Shown here in pieces: positions 23,205 through 37,000 of a stretch of DNA of 64,000 nt. The stretch is from Cruorifilaria tuberocauda (lineage: Eukaryota; Nematoda; Chromadorea; Rhabditida; Onchocercidae): NCBI GenBank assembly GCA_013365365.1, contig JABVXU010000050.1, positions 179,098 through 243,097 on the forward strand, read 5' to 3'. The notes under the pieces were generated by a model. It was not told the DNA's origin, searched no databases, and was given only the letters and a program-made list of their open reading frames with translations. A program made the position numbers and the translations under genes. Each line of letters opens with the position of its first letter. Position 1 is the first letter of the stretch.

Positions 23205-26200
23205 TTAGTGATCCGGGATGAGTTCAACATAACGCGACCCTAAAATAGATAAAGTCATATTTCATAAAAAAAATGTAGAAACGAAAACAGCAGTATTTTA
23301 ACATTCATAATTGAATATTGTTGAATATAATTGAATACAGTTCGGAATTTCAAATAGGAAAGACATGCCCATATAATTTCGATTGCGTTGCATGGCAGCA
23401 TCAAAATCTGCTCGATTTCTAAACTCAACAATTGCCTCACCACTAGGACGATCCGTTCCATATTCATATAGCACATCAATCGATGCCGGTCGCAGCGGTT
23501 GGAAGAACTAAAGTTGCACAACAGAAAACTTCAGTATTTAATGAAAGTTGAAAAATTTGAAATTTGACTATTTCACATAAGTACTATTTAAATCACAAAC
23601 TGCATCGATAATTAATACAACTGCTAATAAACAGATAAAAAAGGATGACCAAATATGTATGGAAAAACACAATCTTTCGGTATAAACGGTTTTTGATTAG
23701 TTAAATATCATGATTATATGCCAATGAAAACTAAATATACCTCCAACAAATTGCTCAAAACAAAATCATCGCAAATCAAGCCCATTCCAGCTCATCAAGT
23801 CAGAAAAGCCAAACCAACAATCCATAGAAAATGCAGACCCTTTATAATAACCAGCCGATTAATGTCGATTCCGCAAGCAAAAGAATGTCTCCAATACGAA
23901 ACATCACTATTCGTCAGTTCCTTTTCCCAGATGTCCAGTACTTTTTTAACCTATTCTAGGCTATTCTAACCTATTTTTTAACCTATCTACTATTTTACTG
24001 TTGTAACTTACGTCGATTATGTCGCGTTCCGTGGCCCGATATGGAAGACCGCGCATCCGTATACAGTATTCCGGTGGCGGCGTCGTGTAACGACGCCGCG
24101 GTGGTGAATACCCCCTATGTCCACCCATCGGCGGTTCATCTCTCCAACCCCGTCGCATTGGTCCTCCACCACCACGTCCACCACCGCACCCATCATCATA
24201 ACCGTCGCTACCACCACCGTATCTGTCGGCCCATACTTCTGCAACCCCCCGTTCACATTCACATTTAATACCCAAAACAGAACCACAGCTCAGCAGATTT
24301 CCGGATACTTTTCCAAGGTCGCAGCGATCCCAGAAATTTCCAAATCTTCCAGCAAGACTCAGAATAATCAGATCTGATGGACCGCTAAATAACTCACTTG
24401 TTCCTACCAGCCGTTACAGAATCGACCGTGGCTTTCGCAAGCAAATCCCACAAATTTGAACTGATGACCCCTTTCATCAACTCATACAATGCCATTCTTT
24501 TCATATGATTGTCAATTCTAAAAATTCAAAAATGAACAAACCATTTCGATGCATTCTGGAATCCCGATAGCCCCTATCACCTGGACGATCGTATGGCAAC
24601 CCTCTCGGGCGACGATCTCTTTCCCATCCTCGACCACTACCAGCATATGAGTCAAAACCTCCATCCAATGTCCGCAGCATCTCACCATAAGACGACGGAT
24701 ATATGTCTACATATCTTAACAACGAAATTTTATTATTTTAAAAACAAATCAAGCATTTATAACTCAATAAACTCCCTTATTAAACATTACTCGATATTGC
24801 GGATTTTTTATCGTTACATTCTTTTTTCAAACGTCATATCCATCACATGCAATTGCTGAAAGCTGCCATTTTTTTTGCTACAAATATTTTTTTTAATATT
24901 AAGAATATTAAATCGACAAATAAAAAATACCTGTGCTGAATGTATTCTTTATTTTTTGCAAGAGCTTTGGAAGCTGAATCATCTTCATTAAATGCAACGA
25001 AAGCTTCTCCTTTTGGTTTTCCACTATACCGATCGTAAGTCATAACAATCCCTGGAAAAATTATTAGATAAAGCTACAAAAACAACCCCATATATTAAAC
25101 ATCCATAATGACAACGACATTTCAAACAATGTAAGTCGTCCTTTATCAAATTAAATTAAAGCTTCCTAATCATATCAATTCCAAAAAACACTACGAAATT
25201 CTGTATCAAATTAGTAATAAATTTGAAAGTGTTGAAATACTGATACATCATCTTTTAATTTCGATAGTTCCATTGCAACTATAACAAGTATAAGAACCAT
25301 ACTATAAAAATGTATTTCTTAAGCATAAACAAACTGCTTGCATTTGTGTAAATTAGAAATACCTTTATCGGCTATTTCAAGTGGTTCGAAGAAACGCATG
25401 ATTTCTTCCTTAGTACAACCATATGGCAAACCTCCTAATCTAACGATAGATGTCTCACGGCCAGGCAAAGTTGAATCCGCCATTGATCCTCCGTAGCGCC
25501 TGTCGCCATTATCAAAATCCGATTCCATCGATGACACTTGTTGAAGCTTAAAAAAACTCAATATTATAGAACAAAATATCCCAAAAATTTAGTTGAAATT
25601 TTAATAGTAATCGATTTGTTTCAGTTAAAATCCAACTTTAAGATATATTTCAGCAACACCCTAAAAACTACTAAACGAGTTCCTTATTCCTAAGTGAGAA
25701 AAGCGATTGAGGAATGAATACAGCACTTGACGAAAATCAGAAAAGAAGCAAATGAAGCTAAGAAAGGACAAAAGAAATATGAAATGTTTAAAAAGAACTT
25801 AATCATTAAAAGGAAACATCTTGAGTTATCTAAAGAGTCAAATTTCCTCATTGCTTATATTATTTCCACTTTCTTCTTCAGTACATATTTGTTAAAACGA
25901 GTTTCGAAGCGTTTTCGCAGCTTACGCACTAATACTGATAATAACGTATTTGAATGAATAAATCAACAAACGGGAAACAAACTAACTTCCACGTATCGTT
26001 TGCCAATATATTTCTTATCTTTTGTTAAAGCAAAGTCATAATCTTCTCGACTGCTAAATACAACAAATCCCTCACCACTCGCACGCCCATCACGGTCTTT
26101 AGTCAGCTTTATCTGAGTAATTGATCTTGCCGCTTCTGAAAATGAAACTCATATTAAATTTGCTGAACTTTATTCATAAGCAAAAATAATTAGAATACAA

Positions 26201-26716
26201 CTCATTTGCCACCATATTTCATAAAAATTACTCGATAAAAATACTGCAATCCGCCTTCTTAAAAACAATTCTTCATTTCAAATTTTGTCATCATTCTGAT
26301 CCTGATGTTCATAACAACCTTCGATTTAAATTTTCATCATTTTCATCCTACGATTTTCTAAGGCAAGATATAAAAATATAGATAAAAATATAAATAAAAA
26401 TTAAAAAAATGAAGAGTTTCTTGCATTGGAATGAAACACTTCCGATGAAAGAAATGAGGTCACAAATAAGAGAACAACCATGCTTAATTCAGTGCAAATT
26501 AATTTTGAGGAGCAATAAAACCAATAAATTTAACCTCACTCATAATTTTTTCACACATTTATTGCATTCCTAAATTTTTAGACCTAATTTACATATTCGG
26601 TTTAATGAAGTGAAAAATAAAGCGATCAACCAACCACCAAAGAATTCGCGTAGATCATCTTCTGTACAAGACCATGGCAAACCACGACACTTCATTATGA
26701 AATCCGTATCTGGCAT
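23205..26716 (-). CDS. hrpf-1: hnRNP F/H-family RNA-binding protein with three quasi-RRM domains
   Basis: Eight exons: 26635-26716, 25987-26135, 25363-25546, 24931-25051, 24542-24714, 24012-24238, 23369-23507 and 23205-23239. They sum to 1110 nt, 369 residues. Each quasi-RRM opens with the family motif: MKCRGLPWSCTEDDLREFF (residue 8 on), VRLGGLPYGCTKEEIMRFF (about 110) and IRMRGLPYRATERDIID (about 295). Each ends with the KYIGKRYVE, EYIQHRYVDI or NYMGSRYVELI type of segment. A Gly/Arg/Tyr-rich linker of about 85 residues lies between domains 2 and 3, as in hnRNP F/H. These proteins bind G-tracts and regulate splicing in the nucleus. The last intron appears to use a GC donor, since only that join restores the conserved RYVEL ending. 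The start is ATG 26716. Confidence 0.93.
23240..23368 (-). other. GC-AG intron of the hnRNP F gene
   Basis: Exon 7 reads NRNYMG and the final exon, after a TTTTAG acceptor, reads SRYVELIPDH followed by TAA. Joining them in phase requires a donor beginning GCATGT at 23368. The nearest GT would put the final exon out of frame and give a premature stop. Reading through without splicing gives a family-unlike tail of about 20 residues. Confidence 0.75.
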
Positions 26717-28027
26717 TTTGCTTTAAGCTTTCAGGAATCAGGAATGGGATAACTTGGTAATGAATATCTAAAAATTCGAAAAAAAAAACATCAGGGCAAC
26801 AACTACATGATGACCAAAAAATAACTCACTATATTTATACGCTAAACTACTTGGGAAAAAGTTATGTTTGACAAATTCTTTTGTAGAAAATTTATTTACA
26901 GTGAGAGTGCTAAATCCTATTCAACTGAACTTTCTGAAAAGAGCTGCTTCACCTTCTTCGCCCAGAATCTTTGAGACCTTGCAAGGTTTCAGGTCTCCAA
27001 GAAATAACATCCACCCGTGAGAAACAGTTCTCGTCCACGCACAGAGCTTTGATATTTAACGCAGCCTTTCAATGACAACTTCTAGCTTATATTGTCACAC
27101 TTATCGGACTCTATTGCAAACATTTTTCTGCATACTTTCGTGGAATTTTTTCAAGTTATGGAGATAGAAAATAGTAATCTTACAGTGAAATTCGAGTGAA
27201 TGGAAGATTGTATTTCATTGAAATCTTCATTTCAATATGTTTCAATTACTTCCTGATTTTCTTAGGGCTCTTAATTTTCTCAAAAATCGAAGGAATATGG
27301 AAGAACAAATTCTCAACATACAATCTACATATTTGCAACTATCCGTTATGTGAACTATTAACATTTGAATAAAAGTAAACTATAGAAATGGTGAACGACG
27401 AGAGTTTAATTTGTAATTGCAAACAGCAAATTTATTAAGCCAATATATACAAGGACACAAATATCTAGAAGGCATAGGATCGGAACTAATGAGAGCTTAA
27501 GAATTTTTAATTTCGATGTAAGAACGAAAGTTGATCCACTATTTCCATCTATCATATTATGTCCAAATCTTTCTGCTCAGAATAATTTAAATGCGAATAA
27601 AAGTTATTAATTGACTAAAAAAAAAGTGAGTGAAAAAAAGTATGTGAGATCCGCACAAATAACCGAGAAGTGATTATAAAGCTGTATAATATAAAAACAA
27701 TATTACTTGCAGAACATCGATCAACCGGCGATTGAATACAAATTTATATCATAAAAATAACAAAAATATCCGAAATTCGAAGACAACGAAAATTTCAATT
27801 GATGCGAACAAATATTCGGCTTAAAATTTAAATTTTGGATGACGCTTTTTCAATTCGAATTTTTGAATAAAATGTAAATAAATGAATCTGAAAAATTAAT
27901 TTGGCCAGAAAACTGAAAAAAAATGGTACACTGATACGATTTAATTTCAAAATTAAAAGAAACAAAAATGACCTAAACTGGACTAATTTAAATATTCTTT
28001 TTGTTCATACAGAAGGATAATGAAAAT
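26717..28027. other. intergenic; candidate upstream region of the hnRNP F gene
   Basis: No exon seen. The 26950-27060 stretch is less AT-rich and includes a short hairpin-capable segment (GAGACCT and AGGTCTC around a 12-bp palindrome ACCTTGCAAGGT). It lies about 250 bp upstream of the hnRNP F start codon, so promoter function is possible but only inferred. Confidence 0.5.
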
Positions 28028-31000
28028 TTAACGTTGAAAACATTTCCCGAAGAATTCCTTCAACATTGTGAATAAGTGTAGGCGAGCCCAAATCAGGCTA
28101 TGACTTGCATCGGGATATATCTGTAAATTATATCACTCTATTTTCTTCAATTCAGATAAAAAATTCACGGTAGAAAAGCCACCAGAGACCAGAGATTATG
28201 GCTTTTAAAAAACAAGACTTGAGGTTAAAATTTGAAAATTGAAGGCCAACATTATAAATCTTTGCGGATAAGAATATTAGACGGAACACTATTTTGATAT
28301 TTATGCAAAAAAGAGATATGCATTCAATTTACTGCTTTAAAGCTGCGATATTGCTTTGATAAAATACAAAATCGAGAAAGGTATAGTCACTTAATTACTG
28401 AAATTCAAAGTTCCAAAATCTTTGAGTCCCTGATCCTCCTAAGATCCTTCATATTTTCACGACTTGTTTTCCCAAATAAGTAAACACAAATTTATAAAAA
28501 CAAACCATAAGTTGGAATTGTATATTCTCCTCACTAAGTGCTTTTATTAATTGTGCAGAATTCTGCAGATGGACGTTATCTGCAAGCACTACTAAATCCA
28601 ACAGAAAAAATAAATATTTAAAATCCTTTCTGGTTGCTATATTAAAGTAAGTGAAAGGTTATCAACAAAATATGGTCTACCTTTCTGAAAAATATCTCAA
28701 AATATTTAATTACACTGCATATAAAATAATCACTGTATTGTATAAATTTTAACTTTCAAAGTTTGCTAGAAAGATCAAAAAGTTCAAAAATAATCTAGCG
28801 ACGGTTTATAAATTTTCTCACCATCGGACATCCCATGTACAAGTAGAAACTGTACTTCTTTGAACATGCTAACATTTCTGATAAGACTAGCTTGTTCATA
28901 TGCAAGTTCACCTGCATCACCCATATAACGTTCCGTGTATGTAGCATCTGTAAATTTAGAAATTTTTGAAAATTAAAATTTAAATGATCGAGAATCGATC
29001 AATCAATAAAACAGTATAAGTATCAGGAATATATATTTAAAGTTTACCATACAACTTAAAGTCTGTAACAGGTGCAATGCTCACAGCACATTTGAACAGA
29101 TGACTTGTACGTTCAACCACATGTGCTGCGACAAATCCGCCATATGACTGTAATGTGAAAGTAGTTATCATAATTCTAGCATGCTTATTTAATTATTCTA
29201 ATTAAATGAAATATTCTCTGATCTTTACGAGGAACAATTTAATTTGGCTAATTTTATGCTAAAGCTAAGTGGTGTACTTTTTAGGTCTCAAATTTTCTTT
29301 AATTTCAATTGCTACTTTTTTAATTGAACTTGCAACACTCACCCAACCCCAGATTGCAATATGCTTCGAGTTGATAAAGCGATATTTAGAAGCTAATAGT
29401 CTGCAAAAAAAGAAATAAACAATATATTCACGAAGAAGTTGAAATTTATAGTTTTCGGAATTTTCAGAATAAAACTTTAAAATGTTAATAAAATCCTTTT
29501 TTTCATCTCAATATTGAAGAGAATCAAAGAAATGGATACTTCACTGTTTCAATTTGATCATCAATTTCCACTGTTCCTAAATGACCATATATCGGTTCTT
29601 TGTATTTCCAGCCTCTCATTCCGGATCCACGTCCATCGATATAAATGACAATATATTTTTCGTTAGATGCTAGAAACATATCTAACGTGTTGGGTGTTAT
29701 TTCCTCAGTAACCTTTTGTGAACCTGGTCCGGTATATCTGCAAAAAATCTAAAAAATAAGATTAAAATTCCAAAAAAATATAATCTTAAAACATTTTAAA
29801 TCTAATATGTAAGTTTTAAGAAATTCTTTAACGAGGGAATTAAATCAATAGTAATAAAAAGTAATTATGATACACGAAAAAATCCTCGTAAACATGGAAA
29901 AATGAAAACAAATTGAAAACTTACACGGAAACAATAATTGGATATTTGATATCAATAACTGTTTGGTCAAAACCTGGAGGTAATAACATCTTCACGATTG
30001 CTACTGCAATGTATTTTATCTTCCCATCTCATTTATTATCAATAATTATTTAATATTTTATAATTTGCAATAAGTTTCAACTCATGCCATAGAGGTATCC
30101 AAATTTCCTATCCGATTATACTGGTATTTAAGTTAATCCGTCAGAGTAGAGCAAAAAGCTTTTGGATCTGTCTTATAACTAATAAAATGATTTAAAAGAG
30201 GAATGTTGCATTTACCATATCCATTATGCAAAGTAACATTTTCATATCGCGTTGTAGCGAGAGCTTTTTCATTATATTTTTGTTCCAATTTCTTCCATTC
30301 TGTCAATTCCTCTACTGTAAAATAATATCAGTATGATTTTTATTACACATTTCTTTCCTTTCGAAATTATGTCATAAGGCTTTAAATTTGAACTTGATTC
30401 ATAATAATAATAAAGCCGTTATCAATGAGTTCTTTCGCATGATAAAATGCAGGAAAATTCTTGTATGAAGAAGACCTTTAATTCTCTTGAAAAAACATTA
30501 CTGCAAAGTATTGTTTAAAACTTTTTCATTCAATTGTCAAGTAGATTCAAGGTATTATTGTTATTGTTTATTTCCTGGAAAAATTACTCAATGAATTATT
30601 AGAGGAAATGGATGAAAAATATGTTCGAGGTATGCCTGGACCACGACAACTCACGATATATTTGTCTATATCGCTCGAAAATACCACATCCTGGAATGTG
30701 CAATCTGGTGCAATGCCACACGTTACGCATCTTATTGAATTATTATTTCTCGTCTGAAATTAAGTTTTCTGCTATAAAAGACTCCTCTATTATGTCAAAA
30801 TTTCAAAGTCGTTTATATTTCTATTGCATTACTGAAGAAAAGTAATTAATAAAAATCTAATTGCAACTAAATTACGATGAAATTAATTTACCACATAATA
30901 TGAAGCTGCGTACATATGCCTTTGAGATGGAAGTGGTGAAGCTGCCATAAAGTACCTAAACAAACCAACAAATTTATTTTCAAATAGATGAAAAACATAA

Positions 31001-34000
31001 TTCAGATAGATGAATTAAGAGAACTTACTCCAAGCTTGATAAATCGTTTCGGGATTAACCAAAGCCTAACCAGTATTCAGAGATCCCTCGAATATTCGAA
31101 ACTAAATTCTCTCAAGTGTTTTGATTGAGTAATTGATTAAAATGGAATTATCATGAATTTGTTGAGTTCTAAGCGCAAGCTCCATAAAGAAAGATGTTAT
31201 TGTCGTGAACTTTTTTGAATTTGGGATTCCCAGATAAATGATTTATTTGACTTTGACTGAATATCATCGAATATACTGCAGCTGAGCGAGAATTGAGCTC
31301 TTTGTTGGTCGTACAAATCAACGTTAATGCTTTATTCAGAGCTGCTAAGAACCACAATTACCCAAGAAGAGTAATCGTGTTGTATCTCATAGAATACCTC
31401 CCGAAGACGCTCTTCTTCAACCGTAAAAAGAAGATGCAGCACAAAAAAACTCTTGCATAACGGTAAACCGATATAGCACAAAGATTAAAGGTCATGCGAT
31501 ATATAAATTAACTGAAACAAGTGAAATGAGAATTGTGTCGGATGGTATATCCTCCATCACCTCTTGAAGATGATGATGAAATAAAAAAGTGAAGTTATGA
31601 TGAATTGAGATAGAACAAATATATGATCTGCTAAAAACTTCCCAACATATAATTTCATTATCTACAGATTTAACATTTCCTTTTATGTGATTTCGGTTTT
31701 TTCCGATAATTACAACACAGGAAATATACTTACACAAGTTTTGCCTTCTGATTGTAACCAATAATTGATGTGACATCATAATCACTCCATGTGAGAAATG
31801 TTGCTTTCCCATTTGTGTAATCTTTCTGCGAACAAATAGAATTTCAACAGCATAATTTCATTTTATTGAATCTTATCAAAATTCGAGACTAAAAAAAGTG
31901 CTCTGCAAAACTTACAGAGACAGATATTCGAGCAATTTGAGTAAATATTTCACTGGACGCAGTATGTGCAGGCAAGCTAACAAAATAAGAATCATTAGAG
32001 AAATGTCGAATACGGAAATTTTCCGGCTCAGCCCACAATTTATGTCCGGCAATAGTGTAGTATTGGTTAAAGTTCTGGAAATTAATGGAAAATGAATCAA
32101 AAGTTTTGCAACAATGAAACAAAAGACATTCTATTGCACAGACCAAATTTTTGAGAATAAAGAAATTTTTGGGAAGAAAGGTGCCGTGCCAACTTTGTAT
32201 AAAAGGATTAGATATATCAGTATGATAGCATTTCTGAAAAATGTTTATTACTTCAGTAATGAGAAGTCTTCAGGCTGCAAACTTTTATATTAAATTGTTA
32301 ATTCAGTAAAATTGATCTACCAGGACACATTTTCCGGAGTTGAAAGTACAAATTGTAATTGATGTAATATTTTGATATCTGTTAGCAAATACAGCCATCA
32401 AAAGATCTTCATTATAGAGTGATATCCAAGAGACTGAGAATAAGTAAGTGGATAAACTAAAAGCATTTTTTATATTCTTAATTTTAAATTTTCATCATTA
32501 ATCTTACTGGAATTAAATATCCTAATTTAATATGGACTAGGATACGTTAAAATGAACTATATAATTCGAATAAAGCAATTGTTTCAGTTCTATCATTTGA
32601 TATTGTGTCATACCTTTTGTGTTCAAGAACAATATCCATTTCTCGACATATTTTACTTTCCTTACTCCAAATGTTGATAGTAATTTCAGGTAAATATTTA
32701 ACACCTGTTTTTGGATATGGTATTTTGTTTATCACCGGATACTGCTGCTGGCCGAATAATGGATATTGTATTAATGGAACTTTACGATCGTCAATTCTTA
32801 CGAAAGCCAAATACTGCCCTGATTTTGACCACCACAAACCCTTGAAGAAATTTTTTATTATTACAAATGATTATTATGTAATATGTTGATCTATTTCTAT
32901 CGAACTGAATATATTTACTTACTACATTGCTGTTGAAAATTTCTTCCTCATAGATCCAATCTGCGATGCCGTTGTACACCAATGTGTTATCATCTTGAGT
33001 AATCCGGTATATGCGGTTATCATCAGGTCCTCCGCCATAATAAATATCATTTCGGTGTACAAATATCTGTAAAACCACTATAATTGTTCCACTAAAATTT
33101 TTTCTTTCCAAAATGAAGTAATGAATTAGTACAAATATAAACAATAATATCGATTACTTTTGTAAATACTGGCAAGAAACTGCTGAAAATTTTTTAAGAA
33201 TAATTATGTACTCTTATAAGATATCAGAACAAATTCGCTTCTTTTTGCAGAATCACTCTCCCCTCACATACAAACTTTTTCACCTAATTAGTTAAAGCAA
33301 ATTAATTTATTCAAAAATTATGAAAAAATTCTGCGGCTCGATCAGATTTGGCAATAGGAGCAAGTTCATTTTACTGTGTTCAAAATGTGGGATAAACTTA
33401 AATTGTCTAATGATGAAGTCATGAAATCCGAAAGAAAATATCTAACGAATTAACGCGAAAAGTTAAGGTTAGGAAAAGTTGAAGTTCTATTTCTTTGTAT
33501 TAAATTCGAAATATTTGAAGGCATATAATTAATTAATTAAGTCCGAAAAATGAGCATTTTCTTCTAAGTTAGGACTACCGGGTAATTTAAAAAGTTTTCT
33601 TCTCTTATTTGTTACTTTTAGACGCGTAAAATCGATTTCTCCTTTTATAAGTAGCTGTTATGGGATTTTTCAGTCAGATAATCGATTATTTCGAAAAACA
33701 AGAAGTAACAATTTCTGAAAAATATAAATAAATCTTCATAATCTGTTTTACTGATGATGACAATTTCTTAACACATTCTTGCTCCTCATGAGAGTACTCA
33801 ACATTCCTGCATGAAAACGCGAAGAATTTGTTGGACAACCCGTATGGAAAGGTTAAAAGTGAAGGTTTAGATGGCAAAAAACTGTCTCTGTCTGCGATGA
33901 ATTCATGAAAAATTTTTATTGAAGTTGAGAAAGTAGTATAAGGTATAATTATAGTTGCATACTATTTTAGAAGGTTAACAACTAGAATGATAGCTTCTAT

Positions 34001-37000
34001 GTCTTGAAATCGATATCTATGTGAAATATATTCAGAACCATTCACCAAACCTACAAAGTCATTGGACGTTGGGTTCCAAGCAAACAGCTGCAGCAACTCA
34101 TCCCCCGTTCCTAGCGGTCCAACTGATGCGAATGTCCTGTAGCAAACAGGAAATGAATGTTACCGAAAACAAAAAACGGAAAGACTGATCAAGATTTTTA
34201 TTAAGACTTACTGCGACTGCACAGAATAAATCGAATAAGTCATAGCGTTACCATTCTGAAATGATACTTGCAAGATAATTTATATATTTCCGAAAGAGAT
34301 ATTTCAATCATTTTAGTACAGGCAAAATATCGCTTTATTATTAGTTTCTTTGCAACATTTAATATTAACTTTGATAAATATTATCTGTTGACAGCTTAAA
34401 ATTCAAAAAAGATCAGAAAAGAGATTGTAATTTACCTTTTTATCATCATATGAGAGAGCGATATAGGAAGAATCATGTGAAAAAATAAGCTGGTTGAGAT
34501 GTCCTTGCCTGCCCTATAAATAAATATCCATCAATCAAATAATTTTATCAAATTTGATAATTAAAATTACTTTACTAAATAGTAAAAGTTCGATGGATTC
34601 GTGAGAACGTAAATACAAATTTGTAAAAAATTTCAGCAATATTTACAATCATTTTTCAAAGTATATATATCATCGATCTTAATTGTTACCAGCAATATCA
34701 AGCATTATCACTTATCTCAATACCATTTTACCATTTTACTAACCAGGATATCATCTTTGGTGTAGAGATCAGAAGTGATCGGAAATGAAGAAGTGTTGAC
34801 TATTTTGATAAAATCTATTGCTCTAAGGATAATACGATCATTGTCCATCCAGTCGATTGTTTCTATTGGACTCAATAATGTATTATGCAAAATATCTGTT
34901 AACGTTAATGGCGTCCCTTTACTCGTCTCACCAAAACTGACTATAATTTTACAATTCAAATTTACTTCAATTTAAATGAAAATTCATTTTAATATTAGGA
35001 AATCGTTGATATTATTATTTAATTATTTTGCAAAAGATTATGAAAAAAAGCTTTTAACACTTAGTATTTGTGAAGTTCTAGTCAACAAAATAAGTGAACT
35101 ATAAAATTCTTTATCGAATAATTTTCGAGAGACATGTTTGAGTGAAATGGATGAATTTCAATAACTACAATAATAATTAGTTTAATGAGTATTATGGGTG
35201 AGTGATGATAATTATGAACTATGCAAAAAAGATAATGGAATTTATAGAATGGAATGAAGTTTGATTAAATCACCTTCTACAGCTCCTTAAAATGTGCTGT
35301 TATCCTTAAAATTTGTCGAAAAATCTTTACTTAAAATTATGGAGGATTTCATCTGTTTGCATATATATTCATTAATAACAATAGAACACACTTTTCGGCA
35401 TTTTTGCTGTGGCAGTAATTCAAAATAAAATTTAAGAAGAATTAAACATTCATTATAACAAAAGACCTAACAAAATTGCAAAATGATGAAGCTCACACAG
35501 TTATGCTACAAAAAACTATATTCTACAAAAAATGCCAGTGCCATTCGCTTTTTTAAATACATTTTGCAAATTGCATTTCTACTTCATTATACAATCTGAT
35601 TCAGTAAATCTTATTCGTATTCTAGGTTTTTTACCCTATTCTATCTATTACGAAAGTTTAACTTCTAGTGAATGATTTTACAAATATATATATATACTAA
35701 ATTAATGTGTATTTCTGAGTGGTTTTTGCAAAGGTAGGTCATGCAGTGATTTGCTCTTAGTGAATATTAAGAGAAAGAGAGTATCTTAGGATATTGAAAC
35801 AAACTTTAATTTTCATACATTTGTATACGTAAAAATTTCTGACTTTACATATCCAAATGTATGAAAATTGAGGCTTTGTCTATGATCAAATTAATGAATT
35901 ACAATTCATTTAGTGTCGATTAAACAAGCAAAGAAAATGAAATAAAGGAAGCAAATTTTGCTATTATGACAAACGGTATCGGATGAGTTTAATGAACGAA
36001 TACAGAAAATTCTCTAATCATGATATAATCATTGTGCGTCTCCGTTTATTTTTTTAATGATCTGGCAATACTTCAAATGCTTTCGGTATTTCTGATAATT
36101 CATTTCTACAGGATTAACTAAGAAAAATTAAACTAATAACTTACATGGAGTGATAAGAAGTGCAGCAGCAATGATAAGTGAGCACATGGCAGCGATAACT
36201 AGTAGAGCAATGATAATACCACGCCAGTTACGTTCGAAAGGTCCCGAACCTATCAATTCCTATAAAAATATATAAGATTCAAATTTAACGATATAATCTA
36301 AAAAGTGATGGAGTAAACTATGATTTTTATAGCTTTAAATTTAATTAAAGTCGAAATGTTGAATAAAATATCTTTCCTCATTATATGTTAATTTTCAGCT
36401 GAAATAAAATACTAATACTAAACTAAATACTAAAATACTAAATACACCATACTAAAATATTGAATTTGTACCACGCTGAACTGTTTATCACACTCGTTTA
36501 ATCATTTCAATAAATTTCAATCATAAAATCACTTCAAAAAAAAATATTAACTGTTTACGTGCTGAAGTTAGAAACTGACCGTTTGATAATTCAACAATGT
36601 TTTCTCCACTAATAGAGACATGAAATATTGGCACAAAGTAGTTGAGAGTCATTTGAAGGAGTCTGATAAGATTTTGCGATATCTAATCCATGAATTAGAA
36701 ATGGGAGGTGAACAAGCGACGAAGAAGTTGGCATTGATAAGAGGAGAATTTGCAATCATAATACTATCAGGAGAAGATACCAATTGGCCAATCACTACTT
36801 CTTATTTTAAACAATCGCTATAAAATCATTTTGAATTTGAACAATAAATAGAGTTATGATTGCTATTTGTGTAATTAAAGTCAATAATAGATATTTTTCA
36901 GTGCAGTAATTAATCGATATATCGATAACTAATTGCTCCATGAAGAAATAATCTTTGTTGCATTTTATTAACAATAAATTGAAAATTTATGATAGAAAAG

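Noticed and set aside
24041..24377. His/Thr-rich plus-strand frames
   Set aside because: They are antisense shadows of the Gly/Arg-rich exon of the hnRNP F gene and its flank.
25727..25957. Plus-strand frame with a hydrophobic segment inside an hnRNP F intron
   Set aside because: Begins at TTG with no ATG at a useful position and no splice or family support; Lys-rich chance frame is more likely.
36620..36823. ATG frame of 67 codons on the plus strand inside DPP intron 1
   Set aside because: Composition is somewhat protein-like, but it has no family, splice or promoter evidence; left out of the annotation.
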